Notes: generated by a model from the letters alone, not told the origin. Numbered from the stretch's first letter, positions 33,805 to 43,338 are shown. The stretch: DNA of 60,865 bases from Akkermansiaceae bacterium (GCA_021733795.1 JAIPKB010000006.1:1-60865), one strand, 5' to 3'. Made by a program: numbers and translations.

Positions 33805-36800
33805 TTACCCGGTCTCGGCATACACCGAATCCCCCTGATCGGGATACTTCTCCAGCACATGCTGGAAAAGAGCACCGCACTTGGTTTCGAAAAGCTCGGT
33901 GGTGTATTTCTCCGGCAGTCCGGAATCCAGCATTTTCTCGATTTCCACCCGCACCGCGGCGCGGGTCGTGCGTTTCGTCCGCCAGGCGAGCACCAGCTTC
34001 TCGGTCTTCAGCTTTGCCAGTAGATCCTTGCAGACCTTCTTGATTGCCTCGGACTCCTGCGGCGTGAGATCCGGACCAGGGCGGGTGAGAATATCGAACA
34101 CTGCCAACTCTTCCTCGCTGATGTTCTCTCGCACGTGGCGCTCTTCTTCTTCGCTGAGCGCCTTCGTAAAGGTCACCAGCTCCGCAAACAACTCCTCGAT
34201 GCTCAACGCCCCGCTATTATAAGCCTCGATCATCTTCTGGAAGCGGTCAAGGAAATCGTAGCGGCTCGCGTTGAGGCGGATCAGATTGTCCAGCTTCCGC
34301 TCGATCAAGGCGCGGAGTCGCTGCGCTTCGATGTTCTTGTTCGGCGTCTTGGCAAATTTTTTCTCCAAGACGTCGAAGTCGATCTTGCTCAGATCAATCG
34401 TCTTCGCTTCCGCTCCGGGTTTCTTCTGGGCTTCTGTGACGATGGATTGGTCCAGCACTTCGGAAATCTTCCCCATCACCTCCGTGATATTCACCGCATC
34501 CTTCTGAGCCCGCACGGCCTCCGCCAGTTCCGCGATCAACTGCGCGGTTGGAGCGAGTTCGGGAATGATCGGATCCGGCATCACCGCTTTGTAAAGCCTT
34601 GCCACGTCATTCGCCTGACCGAGGAACGAATCCCTCACCTCATCCGTCCGCAGCAACTGGTTTACCGCCGGGATGAAGCATTTGGAAACCTTGAGAACCG
34701 CGATCAGATCCACATTCTGCTTCCGGCAGAATTCCATCACCTGTTCCAGCGCGATCTTCAGGGCCGCCACCAGTTCCGTCTTGTCCTTCACCGGCATCTC
34801 GCCGCCACCGGTGCCTGCGCCGTAGATCGCCAGCGCCTTCTCCAGCTCCTGGAACACATTCGCGTAATCCACGATCAGGCCGTTCACCTTGTCGCCATAC
34901 ACCCGGTTGGCGCGGGCGATGGTTTGCATCAGCGTGTGGCCGCGCATCGGCTTGTCGAGATAGAGCGTGGAGCAACTCGGCACATCGAAGCCCGTCAGCC
35001 ACATCGCGCAGACGAAGACCAGGCGGAATTTGTCCTCCGGATTCTTGAATTTCTCCTCCAGGTCCTCCTTCACCATCCGTTCGCGGTGCGGCAGGATTTC
35101 GAAGCCCTTCGCCGCCATCTCGGAAATCTCATTCTGCCCCGGCGAGACGACCACGGCCATGTCCGTCTCCTGCAAGTTCTTCAGCCGCGCATTCAGTGTC
35201 TCGAAATCCGGATGACCGAGAGCCATGCCGGCCAGCGTCTTCAACACACGGGCCTTCTCCGCCTGCCACTCGGCGCGGACCTTTTCATACATCCGCAGCG
35301 TCGTCAGCTTGTCGATGGAAACGACCATCGCCTTGCCCTGATAGCCGCGGTTCAGGAAATGATGGACGATGTCCTTTGCCACCGCGTCCAACCGGTCCTC
35401 ACGGGTGATCAGGTGATAGCGTTGGCCTAGCACTTTCCGTAGTTTTTCCTCTTGATCCTCATCCAGTCCGGCGTCCTCGATCGTCTGGTAGATCTCCTCG
35501 TTCAGCTCCGGGTTGGTGATTTGCAGCTCCGGCGTCCGGTTCTCGTAGAACAGTGGCACCGTCGCCCCGTCCTCTACGGACTGCCGGAAATTATAGACGC
35601 TCACGTAGTCGCCGAACACCTCGCGCGTCCGTTCTTCTCCGGCGATCAGCGGGGTGCCGGTGAAGGCCACGAACTTCGCCTTCGGCAACGCCGTGCGCAT
35701 GTTCATCGCCAGCGTGTCGTATTGGCTGCGGTGCGCCTCGTCCGTGAGCACGATGATGTCATCCCGCTCCGAAAGCACCGGATGCAGGGTTCCCGGGTCC
35801 GTGCGGAACTTGTGGATCAGCGTGAACACATAGCGGTGATCCGCCCGCAGCAGATCCCGCAGATCCTCCGTGCTCCTGGCTTGGCAAAGCTCCGTCGCCG
35901 CACCGCAGGTGGAAAATGTCCGGTAAATCTGCGTGTCCAGTTCCTTGCGGTCCGTGATCACCACAAAGGTCCAGTTCCCTTTGAGCTTCCGGAACACCTT
36001 CTCCGCGAAGAACACCATCGAGTAACTCTTCCCGGACCCCTGGGTTTGCCAGAAGACTCCGACCCGTCCGTCAGTGCAGATCCGCAAGGCATCCACGGTC
36101 CGATTGACCCCGAGAAACTGATGATTCTTTGCTACTAGCTTGGTCACCGCCCCCTTGCTGTCGGAAAAGCGGGTGAAGTTCTCCACCAGATCCAGCAGCC
36201 GTCCTTTCTCACAAGTCCCACGCAGCAGCGTCTCCAGCGAAATCGCAGGTGCATCGTCCTCGCTCACCGCCTTCTTCCAATCGCCGAAGTGCTCCCACTT
36301 CGCCGTCAGGCTGCCGAGTTTGCTCTGCACGCCGTTGGAAACGATCAGCAGCGCGTTGTAGTGGAATAGCTGCGGGATCGTCTCCTTGTAGTCGCAGAGA
36401 TTCTTGTCGTATCCCTCGCGCACGTTCACGCCCGGCTTCTTGAGCTCGATCAACACCAGCGGCAGACCGTTCACGAAACCCACCCCATCCGGCCGCTTCA
36501 GGTATAGCTCGCCCGCCACCCAGAACTGCGAGCCCAGCAGGAAATCATTGTTCTCCGGCGCCTCCCAATCGATCACCCGCACCATCTCCACCCGCTGCCC
36601 ACCGTGCTCGCGGTCCGGAAACTCCACCTTCACGCCCTGCTTCAGCAGCCTGTCGATCTCCCGGTTCGCCTCCACCAGACTCAGCGCCGTGCGATCCCGG
36701 GAAATCTCCTCCACCGCTCCCTCAATCGCCTCCTCCGGCAGTTCCGGATTCAGCCGTTGGAGCGCCTCCATCAGTCGGCTCGTGAGAACCACCTCCCGCT

Positions 36801-36936
36801 TCCCATCCCGGCCAAGATTACTCACTCCACCGTCCCATTCGCCAAAACAATTCATCACATCCCAACCCAGCTCATGCTGCATGAGCTGGATCGCCGGTTG
36901 CTCGACGAGGTGATCTTCGGTGTAGGTGCTGGTCAT
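33805..36936 (-). CDS. hsdR: type I restriction enzyme, HsdR subunit
   Basis: The 1043-residue product is full-length for HsdR. The N-terminal nuclease domain has LPLVLIELKKPG near residue 165 (the E-x-K of PD-(D/E)XK) and QLFHYNALLIVSNG. Motor motifs follow: Walker A FWQTQGSGKS (near 300), FVVITDRKELD, DEAHRSQ (near 400), FTGTPL, and a helicase C domain with VFVCAMWLTGFDVP, YLDKPMRGHTLMQTIARANR. The C-terminal helical region would bind HsdM. It should translocate and cut DNA as part of R2M2S. No hsdM or hsdS is found in the island. Confidence 0.92.
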   Translation of the reverse strand: MTSTYTEDHLVEQPAIQLMQHELGWDVMNCFGEWDGGVSNLGRDGKREVVLTSRLMEALQRLNPELPEEAIEGAVEEISRDRTALSLVEANREIDRLLKQGVKVEFPDREHGGQRVEMVRVIDWEAPENNDFLLGSQFWVAGELYLKRPDGVGFVNGLPLVLIELKKPGVNVREGYDKNLCDYKETIPQLFHYNALLIVSNGVQSKLGSLTAKWEHFGDWKKAVSEDDAPAISLETLLRGTCEKGRLLDLVENFTRFSDSKGAVTKLVAKNHQFLGVNRTVDALRICTDGRVGVFWQTQGSGKSYSMVFFAEKVFRKLKGNWTFVVITDRKELDTQIYRTFSTCGAATELCQARSTEDLRDLLRADHRYVFTLIHKFRTDPGTLHPVLSERDDIIVLTDEAHRSQYDTLAMNMRTALPKAKFVAFTGTPLIAGEERTREVFGDYVSVYNFRQSVEDGATVPLFYENRTPELQITNPELNEEIYQTIEDAGLDEDQEEKLRKVLGQRYHLITREDRLDAVAKDIVHHFLNRGYQGKAMVVSIDKLTTLRMYEKVRAEWQAEKARVLKTLAGMALGHPDFETLNARLKNLQETDMAVVVSPGQNEISEMAAKGFEILPHRERMVKEDLEEKFKNPEDKFRLVFVCAMWLTGFDVPSCSTLYLDKPMRGHTLMQTIARANRVYGDKVNGLIVDYANVFQELEKALAIYGAGTGGGEMPVKDKTELVAALKIALEQVMEFCRKQNVDLIAVLKVSKCFIPAVNQLLRTDEVRDSFLGQANDVARLYKAVMPDPIIPELAPTAQLIAELAEAVRAQKDAVNITEVMGKISEVLDQSIVTEAQKKPGAEAKTIDLSKIDFDVLEKKFAKTPNKNIEAQRLRALIERKLDNLIRLNASRYDFLDRFQKMIEAYNSGALSIEELFAELVTFTKALSEEEERHVRENISEEELAVFDILTRPGPDLTPQESEAIKKVCKDLLAKLKTEKLVLAWRTKRTTRAAVRVEIEKMLDSGLPEKYTTELFETKCGALFQHVLEKYPDQGDSVYAETG

Positions 36937-36939
36937 CTG

Positions 36940-37764
36940 TCAATCTCCTAGCAGGAAACGTGCGGCTGTTACCATTTCTTCCCTGACTCTTGCCTGGTCG
37001 TCGAGTGTTCCCCGCAAAAACTCGGCAGCGCGAACGGGTCCGTCCGCATCCGACGAGACAAAATCCCTCCGCAGCGCCTCCACCGCGCTAGTGAAACCCG
37101 CGTTTCCTTGCAATCCTTCCGCGCGAAATGCCTCCACCGCCGCCTGCGGCCCATCCACGAACGATGTCACCGCCAGCAGCACATCGTATGCGTCCTTCGG
37201 ATGACGCCGGCCGGTCGGCCCGCCGAACGCATTCAGTTTCAAAACCAACAACGGCCCGATATCCGCCACCACCAATGCACATTCCTGCGCCACACCATAG
37301 ATATCACGACCTGCGATCTTCACGATGCGTCGCGATGCCAGCGCCCGGTTGATCCCCGGCACCACATTTGCCACCACATCGTCCACCGTGCGGGTTCCTG
37401 TGATTGCCGGTGGCGCCTCCGTCAGGAAATCCACATACATGGCCATCCCCTCCACTTGCCGGACCAGACGGTTTGACTGTTCCGCATCCGGCTTGAAGCC
37501 CAACCCTGCCAGATCCGAGTTCACGGTTCCATATTGTCCACCTTCCGCCGCGATGGAAATCCCCAGATCCACATCCATCGTCACCGCCCCCGGCCAACCA
37601 CCTTGGCGTTGCTGCGTGAGATAGTGCACGGCCAAACCACCCACCAAAACAAGTTCATCATGATAGCGGTTCAGCGTCGGCCAGATCGTCAGCAATGCCG
37701 ATTCCGCCGCAGCCAGGCCGCGCGGTGGATATTCGGCGAAGGTCTCGTGCTTGCTCATTTCCAC
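36940..37764 (-). CDS. AbiEii-like nucleotidyltransferase toxin
   Basis: The 274-residue product has the nucleotidyltransferase signature: HDELVLVGGLAVHYLTQQ then VTMDVDLGISIA, giving GG and D-x-D for metal binding. DIGPLLVLKLNAFGGPTGRR and HPKDAYDVLLAV follow, as in AbiEii-type proteins. It overlaps the upstream AbiEi-like gene by 10 bases, the usual antitoxin-then-toxin order. Its stop lies 3 bases before the hsdR start, so all three may be one operon. Confidence 0.75.
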   Translation of the reverse strand: MEMSKHETFAEYPPRGLAAAESALLTIWPTLNRYHDELVLVGGLAVHYLTQQRQGGWPGAVTMDVDLGISIAAEGGQYGTVNSDLAGLGFKPDAEQSNRLVRQVEGMAMYVDFLTEAPPAITGTRTVDDVVANVVPGINRALASRRIVKIAGRDIYGVAQECALVVADIGPLLVLKLNAFGGPTGRRHPKDAYDVLLAVTSFVDGPQAAVEAFRAEGLQGNAGFTSAVEALRRDFVSSDADGPVRAAEFLRGTLDDQARVREEMVTAARFLLGD

Positions 37765-38927
37765 CCCCCTGAAAAATCCTCGGACTTCCTCAACTCCACC
37801 GCCGCCTCATCCCCGCGGAGTCCGGCCCGCAGCAGATCCAGATAGAGCTGCACATCAGAGACCACTGGAAGATCTTGAAGCGTCCTTACATGATCGAAAA
37901 CGCCCTCATCCTTCGGCCGCACCAAGCGCAACCTGCCACCGCTATCCACCCTCCTCGCCAGCAGCTTCTCCTTCACCGCCCCGTCGTCCGGAAACTCCGA
38001 CACATAGACCGTCGTCACCACGGGCAGCGTGTAAGGACGCCGCAGAAACGCACCGAACCACTGCGTGAACGCATGCCGCTTCCCACCCAGCAAATCATGA
38101 ACTCTAGACGCGATCTCCGCCGGTTCGCTCAACAGCGTCGAATATTCCCGCACCGTCGTCCTATCCTCCCAACGATCCGCCGCCGCCCAGTCGTCCAGCA
38201 CCACGTCCGGCTTCGTGATCCGGATTCCATCCGCCGTGTCTTCCGCCAATCGCTCATCGAGCAACCTCGTGCGCACCTTGCTCACCAGCCCAAGACTCAC
38301 ACCCGCTTTTCCGGCGAGTTCCTGGACCTTGTGTCCCACCAGCGGCCCTTGCAGCAGCAGCCTCAGCAACCGGGTCGCCTTCGGTGCGTGCAAACTCTTC
38401 AAGCCGCGCTCTTCCTTGTGAATGTTCTGCTTCCCCTCGACGTGAATATGGACGCCGCCAAAGGAAAGGTGGCAATTCCCCGCCAGGTCCAGATACCCGA
38501 TCCCTTCCTCCTCACAAATCCTTGCCGCTCCGGGGGAAATGTAGGGCGCGGCGAACAGATGGTAGATTCTGCCCTCCGCAGCCGAGGCTTGGAGGTTCCG
38601 CTTCAGAGTCCAGGCTGCCGCATGAATCTGCCGCGGCTGGGCATGAGCCTTGATCACCACTCGCACCTGCCAAGGGCTGCTCTCCGTTTCCCCAATCCTC
38701 AAGGAAAGCACGTAACCCGGATCCGAGGCGTCTCCCAACTTCCGGCGGGTCCAACGATCTTCCTTCACCACAAGCGAAGGGATCGCCTGGAGCTTTCCAA
38801 GCAGCAGCAAGCGGATTTCCCGCTCAATATCGTGGATTTCAATCAAAGTCGTGGTTTCACCGGTGGGTGAAATGTGGTCAATTGGAAGAAGACTGGCAAG
38901 CAATTTCACTAAAAAAGGCGTTTTCAC
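37755..38927 (-). CDS. type IV toxin-antitoxin AbiEi-like antitoxin
   Basis: The 390-residue frame contains ICEEEGIGYLDLAGNCHLSF then GVHIHVEGKQN, typical of AbiEi family proteins. A helix-turn-helix follows (KATRLLRLLLQGPLVGHKVQ, ELAGKAGVSLGLVSKVRTRL) with a C-terminal domain. The coordinates use the GTG at 38927, but the upstream inverted repeats overlap this start. An internal start near 38846 (TTG, then IEIHDIEREIRLLLLGKL) would place both repeats in the promoter and is plausible. It is expected to repress its own operon and neutralise the AbiEii partner. Confidence 0.75.
   Translation of the reverse strand: MKTPFLVKLLASLLPIDHISPTGETTTLIEIHDIEREIRLLLLGKLQAIPSLVVKEDRWTRRKLGDASDPGYVLSLRIGETESSPWQVRVVIKAHAQPRQIHAAAWTLKRNLQASAAEGRIYHLFAAPYISPGAARICEEEGIGYLDLAGNCHLSFGGVHIHVEGKQNIHKEERGLKSLHAPKATRLLRLLLQGPLVGHKVQELAGKAGVSLGLVSKVRTRLLDERLAEDTADGIRITKPDVVLDDWAAADRWEDRTTVREYSTLLSEPAEIASRVHDLLGGKRHAFTQWFGAFLRRPYTLPVVTTVYVSEFPDDGAVKEKLLARRVDSGGRLRLVRPKDEGVFDHVRTLQDLPVVSDVQLYLDLLRAGLRGDEAAVELRKSEDFSGGWK
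38855..38872. promoter_or_regulatory. inverted repeat operator candidate 1
   Basis: TTTCACCGGTGGGTGAAA: two 7-base arms (TTTCACC/GGTGAAA) around 4 bases. It has the same geometry as the site at 38922 and is probably bound by the AbiEi antitoxin. Confidence 0.6.
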
Positions 38928-38939
38928 CGCTCGGTGAAA
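38922..38939. promoter_or_regulatory. inverted repeat operator candidate 2
   Basis: TTTCACCGCTCGGTGAAA: identical arms to the first site with a different 4-base spacer, centred 67 bp away. The pair brackets the likely promoter of the AbiE operon. Confidence 0.6.
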
Positions 38940-39046
38940 GCAATGGCTTCTGCGGTGGAGGTGGTTCGGGATTCACGAAACAAGGGAGTTTCATGCCGCC
39001 GTGACATGCTGGCTTTTCGTGAAAACCTCCGTGTGCCAGCTCAAGG

Positions 39047-39212
39047 TCACTCATCCCCAGGCACCTCTCCAGCCACCACCCCGGCCTTCTTCGCGTTCGC
39101 TGCATTCAACTTCTTACGGATCTTCGCCAAGTCCGGATGAAACGCCTTCTCCAACTTCTGGACGTGGTCCAGCAGCCATTCGATCATCTCCGGCCAGTTT
39201 TCCCGGTCATAG
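39047..39212 (-). pseudogene. C-terminal fragment, DUF4268-like
   Basis: The minus strand reads YDRENWPEMIEWLLDHVQKL, EKAFHPDLAKIRKKLNAANA and a stop. The W.E...WL.....L...F.P.L pattern resembles the C-terminus of DUF4268 proteins found in restriction loci. A stop codon sits just upstream of the matching part, so only the tail is left. Confidence 0.4.
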
Positions 39213-39481
39213 GTTCAGGTTGGGCGATCACTGCCGTCAACGGAGCGGGTCCCGCCGGGAGGCAGCCCGTGGGCGACCGGCCGAGGATCTGGCTGGAGTT
39301 GACGGAGTGGAATTGGTTCATGACCATGGCGAGTGAGGCATCCAGACGCAACCATGGCAGGTCCATGCGACGAAATACGTCGCGGTCGATTTATTTTTTT
39401 CGGCCCCTTGCGACATTTCCTGAATTCCGGCGATGGACCTGAGTGCTGCTGGGATTTTGGAGCAGGGAGTACCCAGGATCC
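39213..39481. other. gene-scrap region
   Basis: No intact ORF is supported; several short protein-like stretches exist on both strands but none is recognised. Confidence 0.3.
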
Positions 39482-40165
39482 TTAAGAATAGAGCCCCCAC
39501 AAGTCATCCGGGGATTCCCTCCTCCCTCCTGCCGGCCGGCAGATGGGATAGGCCTTACGCAGTGATCCCGAACCGGGGACCGACTGACCGTCTGCTGGCC
39601 TTGGCAAACCGAGCGAAGCACTATGCCACATGAGGCAGTTGTCCAAATACGACACGTGTGTCGTTTTTGCCGTACGAGCCCCGATGAGTCTGCCGCTGTA
39701 ACAACGGCTGAGGTTCCGGACCGAGAACTCAAGCCGCCTGAGCGCGGCCAGGGCGTGGGTTCTCCGGGATTTGGCGGACTCCCTGACTGGGGCGGGTTTC
39801 TCCTTCAAGCCGTCGCCGCCGCCGTCCCCGCCCTCACCGGCACGCTGCTTTGCCAGCTTGGCCAGCTTGGTCACCCACCTGCCGGTCAGTTCGGCCGGCG
39901 GAGTGGCGGCCACGATCTCCTTCCAGCAACTCACCCGTTCCTCCTTGGGCAGGGCAAGCAGCGGCCGGACATGGGTTTCGCTCAGTGGCGTCCAGGCCTC
40001 CGAGTCTCCTTTAGGAGACTGGCCCGCCAGTTCATTGACGAACCCGCCGCACTCGACCAGGCGGTAGGCGTGCGGTCGGTCCCGGACGGAAACAATTCTG
40101 TAAGATTTGCGGGCTCCAGAGGTAGAATCAACAGAGGTAACATCCCATGAAAGACCATCTGACAC
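39482..40165 (-). pseudogene. hypothetical protein, possibly ParB-like, 5' truncated
   Basis: The open frame includes SYRIVSVRDRPHAYRLVECG, LSETHVRPLLALPKEERVSC and ELTGRWVTKLAKLAKQRAGE, then a low-complexity Gly/Lys linker and less convincing sequence. The 'ETHVRPLL.L' helix recalls ParB-like phage or plasmid proteins. The only start is a GTG inside the neighbouring Tat-signal fragment, so the true 5' end is probably missing. Confidence 0.4.
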
Positions 40166-40305
40166 GCCGCAACTTCCTGGCAGCCACCGGCACTGCCGCG
40201 CTTGCCACCACCATCACCACTGTCCACGCCGCCGAAGCCGGAGGTGACCTGCCGCTGCGGATTCTCGGCATCGCCTGCAGCCCGCGCAAGGGCATGGTTG
40301 CCTAA
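40147..40305 (+). pseudogene. Tat-exported flavodoxin/NADPH-FMN reductase, N-terminal fragment
   Basis: MKDHLTRRNFLAATGTAALA is a twin-arginine signal. After TTVHAAEAGGDLPLRILGIA comes CSPRKG, the FMN-binding start of flavodoxin-like reductases, and then the frame stops. Only 52 residues remain of a protein normally of 200 or more. Confidence 0.6.
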
Positions 40306-40341
40306 TCCTCCGGATGGGTTTGTCAGGTGCCGTCCCGCTGC

Positions 40342-40605
40342 CTATCCCGCCTTGGCAAGGAGCTTGGTTCCTTTCTCAATGGTTTTTTCGGTGTGTTTGC
40401 CGTCCACCAGCTTGGCCTTGCCGAGCAGCACCCTCAGCGACTCAAGGGCGGCTTTGGCAACCTCAAACGATTTACTCTCTCCCCCGTGCTGCTTGTCGGA
40501 GAAGTACTTTATGAAGTTCGCTCCCTTGCTGCGGACGCAGAGCCTCCAACCTTGAAAGGCCGAGGTTTCGTAAGTGAAGCGGGTGAGGTTCTTAACGGAT
40601 TTCAT
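40342..40605 (-). CDS. AP2-like small DNA-binding domain protein
   Basis: The 87-residue product reads KNLTRFTYETSAFQGWRLCV, RSKGANFIKYFSDKQHGGES and AKAALESLRVLLGKAKLVDG. The pattern GW.....G..F.KYFSD...GG...A...A...L resembles AP2-type integrase DNA-binding domains that occur as small free-standing verrucomicrobial proteins. A role in regulation or recombination on the island is possible. Confidence 0.55.
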   Translation of the reverse strand: MKSVKNLTRFTYETSAFQGWRLCVRSKGANFIKYFSDKQHGGESKSFEVAKAALESLRVLLGKAKLVDGKHTEKTIEKGTKLLAKAG

Positions 40606-40835
40606 TTTCGTGATTTGTGGTTGGTGCCGGTTTGGCAGACCCTGAACTACGGCGGACCTGGCAACCGATCAAGCAAAATCAACGCTGTCCGGATCCCGGC
40701 ACCAGCCATCCGGGCCGGTGGATCATGGTGAATCCAAGTGGCGCGCACGCGCAGGTAGCCCCCACCCCGGATCAACCGCCGGGCAAGCGGAACCCGGAGC
40801 GCCCGGTCAGCTTGGACCAGATCAGAACGGCCTTC
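40606..40835. other. intergenic, no gene recognised
   Basis: No supported gene or site lies between the AP2-like and flavin reductase genes. Confidence 0.4.
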
Positions 40836-41372
40836 CTACTTCATCTTCGACCTGAGTTTGATCCGCTCACCGGCGGTCATGAAGTTGCCGTGGCCAAGGT
40901 GGTGGATCGTCCGCGGGCGGACCACCGCCCGGTCGAGCCACGCCCGGACCACCTCCAGCACGAAAAACCCGTAGCTGGCCACCATCCGGGTGTCCGCCAC
41001 CCGGCATTCCAGGTTGGCAAAGCACTCGGCGATCAGCGGCGCGCCCACCAGCGCGGCCGGTACGGGAGTCAGGCCGAACACCGTGAACTTGTCGATGTCC
41101 GCTCCCGTGGTGTTGCCACAGCCCACGACCTTTTCCGCGAGGTCCGCCGTCGGGATGTTGATCACGCATTCGCGGGTGGCTTTCAGCAGGCGGAACGAGT
41201 GGTTGCGGTCGCTCACCACACACCCGACCAGCGGCGGCTCGAACTCCATCATCGTGTGCCAGGAGAGGGTCATGAGGTTGGCCTTGCCCGCGCGGGCGGT
41301 CGAGAGCAGGACGACCGGACCCGGCTCAAGCAGGCCATAGACTTTGGACAGGGCGAGGGATCTGCGGGCCAT
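40836..41372 (-). CDS. flavin reductase-like protein
   Basis: The 178-residue product reads YGLLEPGPVVLLSTARAGKA, NLMTLSWHTMMEFEPPLVGC, VVSDRNHSFRLLKATRECVI and DKFTVFGLTPVP. This is the FMN-binding split-barrel of the flavin reductase-like family (PV.L.T.......N....SW......PP....). It is complete in length. The nearby SRAP fragment and the FMN-reductase remnant suggest cargo of mixed origin. Confidence 0.85.
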   Translation of the reverse strand: MARRSLALSKVYGLLEPGPVVLLSTARAGKANLMTLSWHTMMEFEPPLVGCVVSDRNHSFRLLKATRECVINIPTADLAEKVVGCGNTTGADIDKFTVFGLTPVPAALVGAPLIAECFANLECRVADTRMVASYGFFVLEVVRAWLDRAVVRPRTIHHLGHGNFMTAGERIKLRSKMK

Positions 41373-41473
41373 GCCAGCAAGACGGGTCCAAGGGGATCAA
41401 ACTTTCGGACGGCCGTCAAACAAGCCCCGACAGGTCGGCAACTCGGCCCGGCAGTGAGCCGCCGCTGAAGCCC

Positions 41474-41722
41474 TCAGAACAATTCCTGTTGCGGGTCCGC
41501 CCCTTGCGGCTTCACCAGCGGACTGGCGCAGGGCGTGACGGTCGGCGGTCCGGCGAACGGCTGGAAACTCCAAGGCCCGCAGCTCAGGAATTCCGGGGCT
41601 TCGGCCGGCAGCAGGATCGCCGGCATCCGGTGGTGAATGGGAGCCATCAGGGATGAGGCGGCGGTCGTCACCATCGAATAGCAGCGACCGAGTTCCGGGT
41701 GGTCCTCCCAACTGTTGCACAT
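41474..41722 (-). pseudogene. SRAP (YedK/HMCES-like) C-terminal fragment
   Basis: The frame reads RCYSMVTTAASSLMAPIHHR, MPAILLPAEAPEFL and ends with a short variable tail. YSMVTT.A...MAPIH.RMP.IL is the conserved C-terminal motif of SOS-response-associated peptidases, with the active-site histidine region. The N-terminal catalytic cysteine is missing. Confidence 0.7.
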
Positions 41723-41831
41723 GTGATGAATCTACCCGCCGGGGTGTGCCGGACAATCCGAAAACGCCGGCAATCGAGCCAGTCAGTCAAGAATGCGGTG
41801 TAAGCCCCCCTACAGGTGTATCGGATGACGA

Positions 41832-42467
41832 TCAGGCCGCCGCAGCTCCCCCGCCCTGTCGGTGCATCGCGACCACGTCCGCCACCGTGCCGCGGATCCC
41901 GGCGAGGAGCAGCACCCCTTCAACCGGGTCCACAAGGTCGGGAATCTCCATCGACCGGCGGGGCACCGAACCAGCCCTCAGCGCGGTGTGGAGGAAGGCG
42001 GGGTCATCCTTGCGGTCGAGTACGTCGAAATAGAGGGCGGTGTAAGCCTCGACCGCCGGCACCGAAAAGGCGAGGGCACCGGCGACCCGTTCAACGGTGG
42101 CGTCGAAGGCCAGCAGCGTGGCATTGAGCAGGCGGCGGATTTCCGGCTGGCCGTCCAGGCGCATCGCCTGATGGACCGCCAGCAGGTCCGGATCGGAGCC
42201 GTGTTCGATCCCGGGACTTCCCAGCAGCGCGATACCGTGGCGCACCCACCGGTACGGGGGCTCGGCCAGCAGATCGGTATGGCAGTCCCTCATTGCGAAG
42301 TCCATCGCCATCGTCCACCCGAAGTCGGGGTGGTTCATGACCTGCGACTCGCCGGCCCTGATTCGGTTCCGCTCCCTGATCCGCCAGCTCCACAGGTCCA
42401 GCCCCGGCGGCACTTCGTAGGTCCTTATCCAGGCAGCGTGCAGCAGTTTGATTTCGTGCGTTGTCAT
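41832..42467 (-). CDS. hypothetical protein (211 aa)
   Basis: It starts MTTHEIKLLHAAWIRTYEVP and contains PDFGWTMAMDFAMRDCHTDL, YRWVRHGIALLGSP, RLLNATLLAFDATVERVAGA and VEAYTALYFDVLDRKDDPAF. The region around VPAVEAYTALYFDV is helical and could be a regulator-like domain. The family is not recognised. Last gene before the island's right end. Confidence 0.55.
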   Translation of the reverse strand: MTTHEIKLLHAAWIRTYEVPPGLDLWSWRIRERNRIRAGESQVMNHPDFGWTMAMDFAMRDCHTDLLAEPPYRWVRHGIALLGSPGIEHGSDPDLLAVHQAMRLDGQPEIRRLLNATLLAFDATVERVAGALAFSVPAVEAYTALYFDVLDRKDDPAFLHTALRAGSVPRRSMEIPDLVDPVEGVLLLAGIRGTVADVVAMHRQGGGAAAA

Positions 42468-43046
42468 GGTTGTTGCCGGGTTGTTGTTGGGTGGATCCCG
42501 CCGTGGCGTAGTTGCCGCCAAATCCGAACACTTGGGAAACGTCGAGCCGCAACCCTGCTTCGGCGGCAGGGAGGAGTTTCAAAAGCGGTTGAAAACACAA
42601 GGCTGTCATATCCGTAATCGCGCCCCGCGCTATATCCGCAACCCTGTCGCAAGTCAATCGTTTTCAGCGGCTTATGATTCAAAATACGCAACCGGACGCA
42701 ACGCTCGCCGCCATCCGCAGTCGCTTGCCGCAACCAATGATAGCTGATGATATTCTATGATTGCAGTTGACCCCGCCATCGCGTCTTCGTGTCCTTGTGT
42801 CACCCCCGGATGAACTTTCTGCATTTGTTGCAGGCGATGACACCATGACACCGTGTTCGAGAGCTGTCAGGACTCTGCCAGGAGTTCTCATGGCAATTAC
42901 AAGGGGCGACGGGACCGGGTAAAACCCCGACGTCCGATCGAAGGGGCCGAACCGCAGCCAACCGGAGGACGGTCGGTTCCCCAATCGCCGCTCTGTGCCG
43001 GAAACGATTGACAGCGGATTGACAGCGGAACAAATTTCAGGACACG
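42468..43046. other. intergenic, no gene recognised
   Basis: No supported gene is seen between the last island ORF and the tRNA-Lys terminator. An integrase, which usually sits here in tRNA islands, is absent. Confidence 0.45.
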
Positions 43047-43165
<119 letters not shown>

Positions 43166-43303
43166 ATTTGGTTTCTGAAGCTGTGGCCGACGGAGGCTCA
43201 GACTCTCCATCGGTACCGCTTCGGCAGGCACTTTTTAGCAGGCGCAACCCGGAATGCAACAGGAAATTCGCGGGAACGGCGATTTTTCATCGCCGGGAGA
43301 AGC

Positions 43304-43338
43304 AAAAAAAACCGCACCCCACAGCGGGGGCGCGGTTT
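43304..43338 (-). terminator. rplU-rpmA terminator
   Basis: On the minus strand the hairpin AAACCGCGCCCCC / GGGGTGCGGTTT is followed by a run of T. It lies 19 bases after the rpmA stop. Confidence 0.85.

Noticed and set aside
34135-35430. Plus-strand ORF of 431 codons inside hsdR
   Set aside because: It is antisense to the clear HsdR helicase coding sequence; no motif is present.
39649-39664. Perfect inverted repeat ACGACAC-GT-GTGTCGT as an operator or terminator
   Set aside because: A short stem with a tiny loop and only a four to five T run, with no adjacent intact gene; too weak to call.
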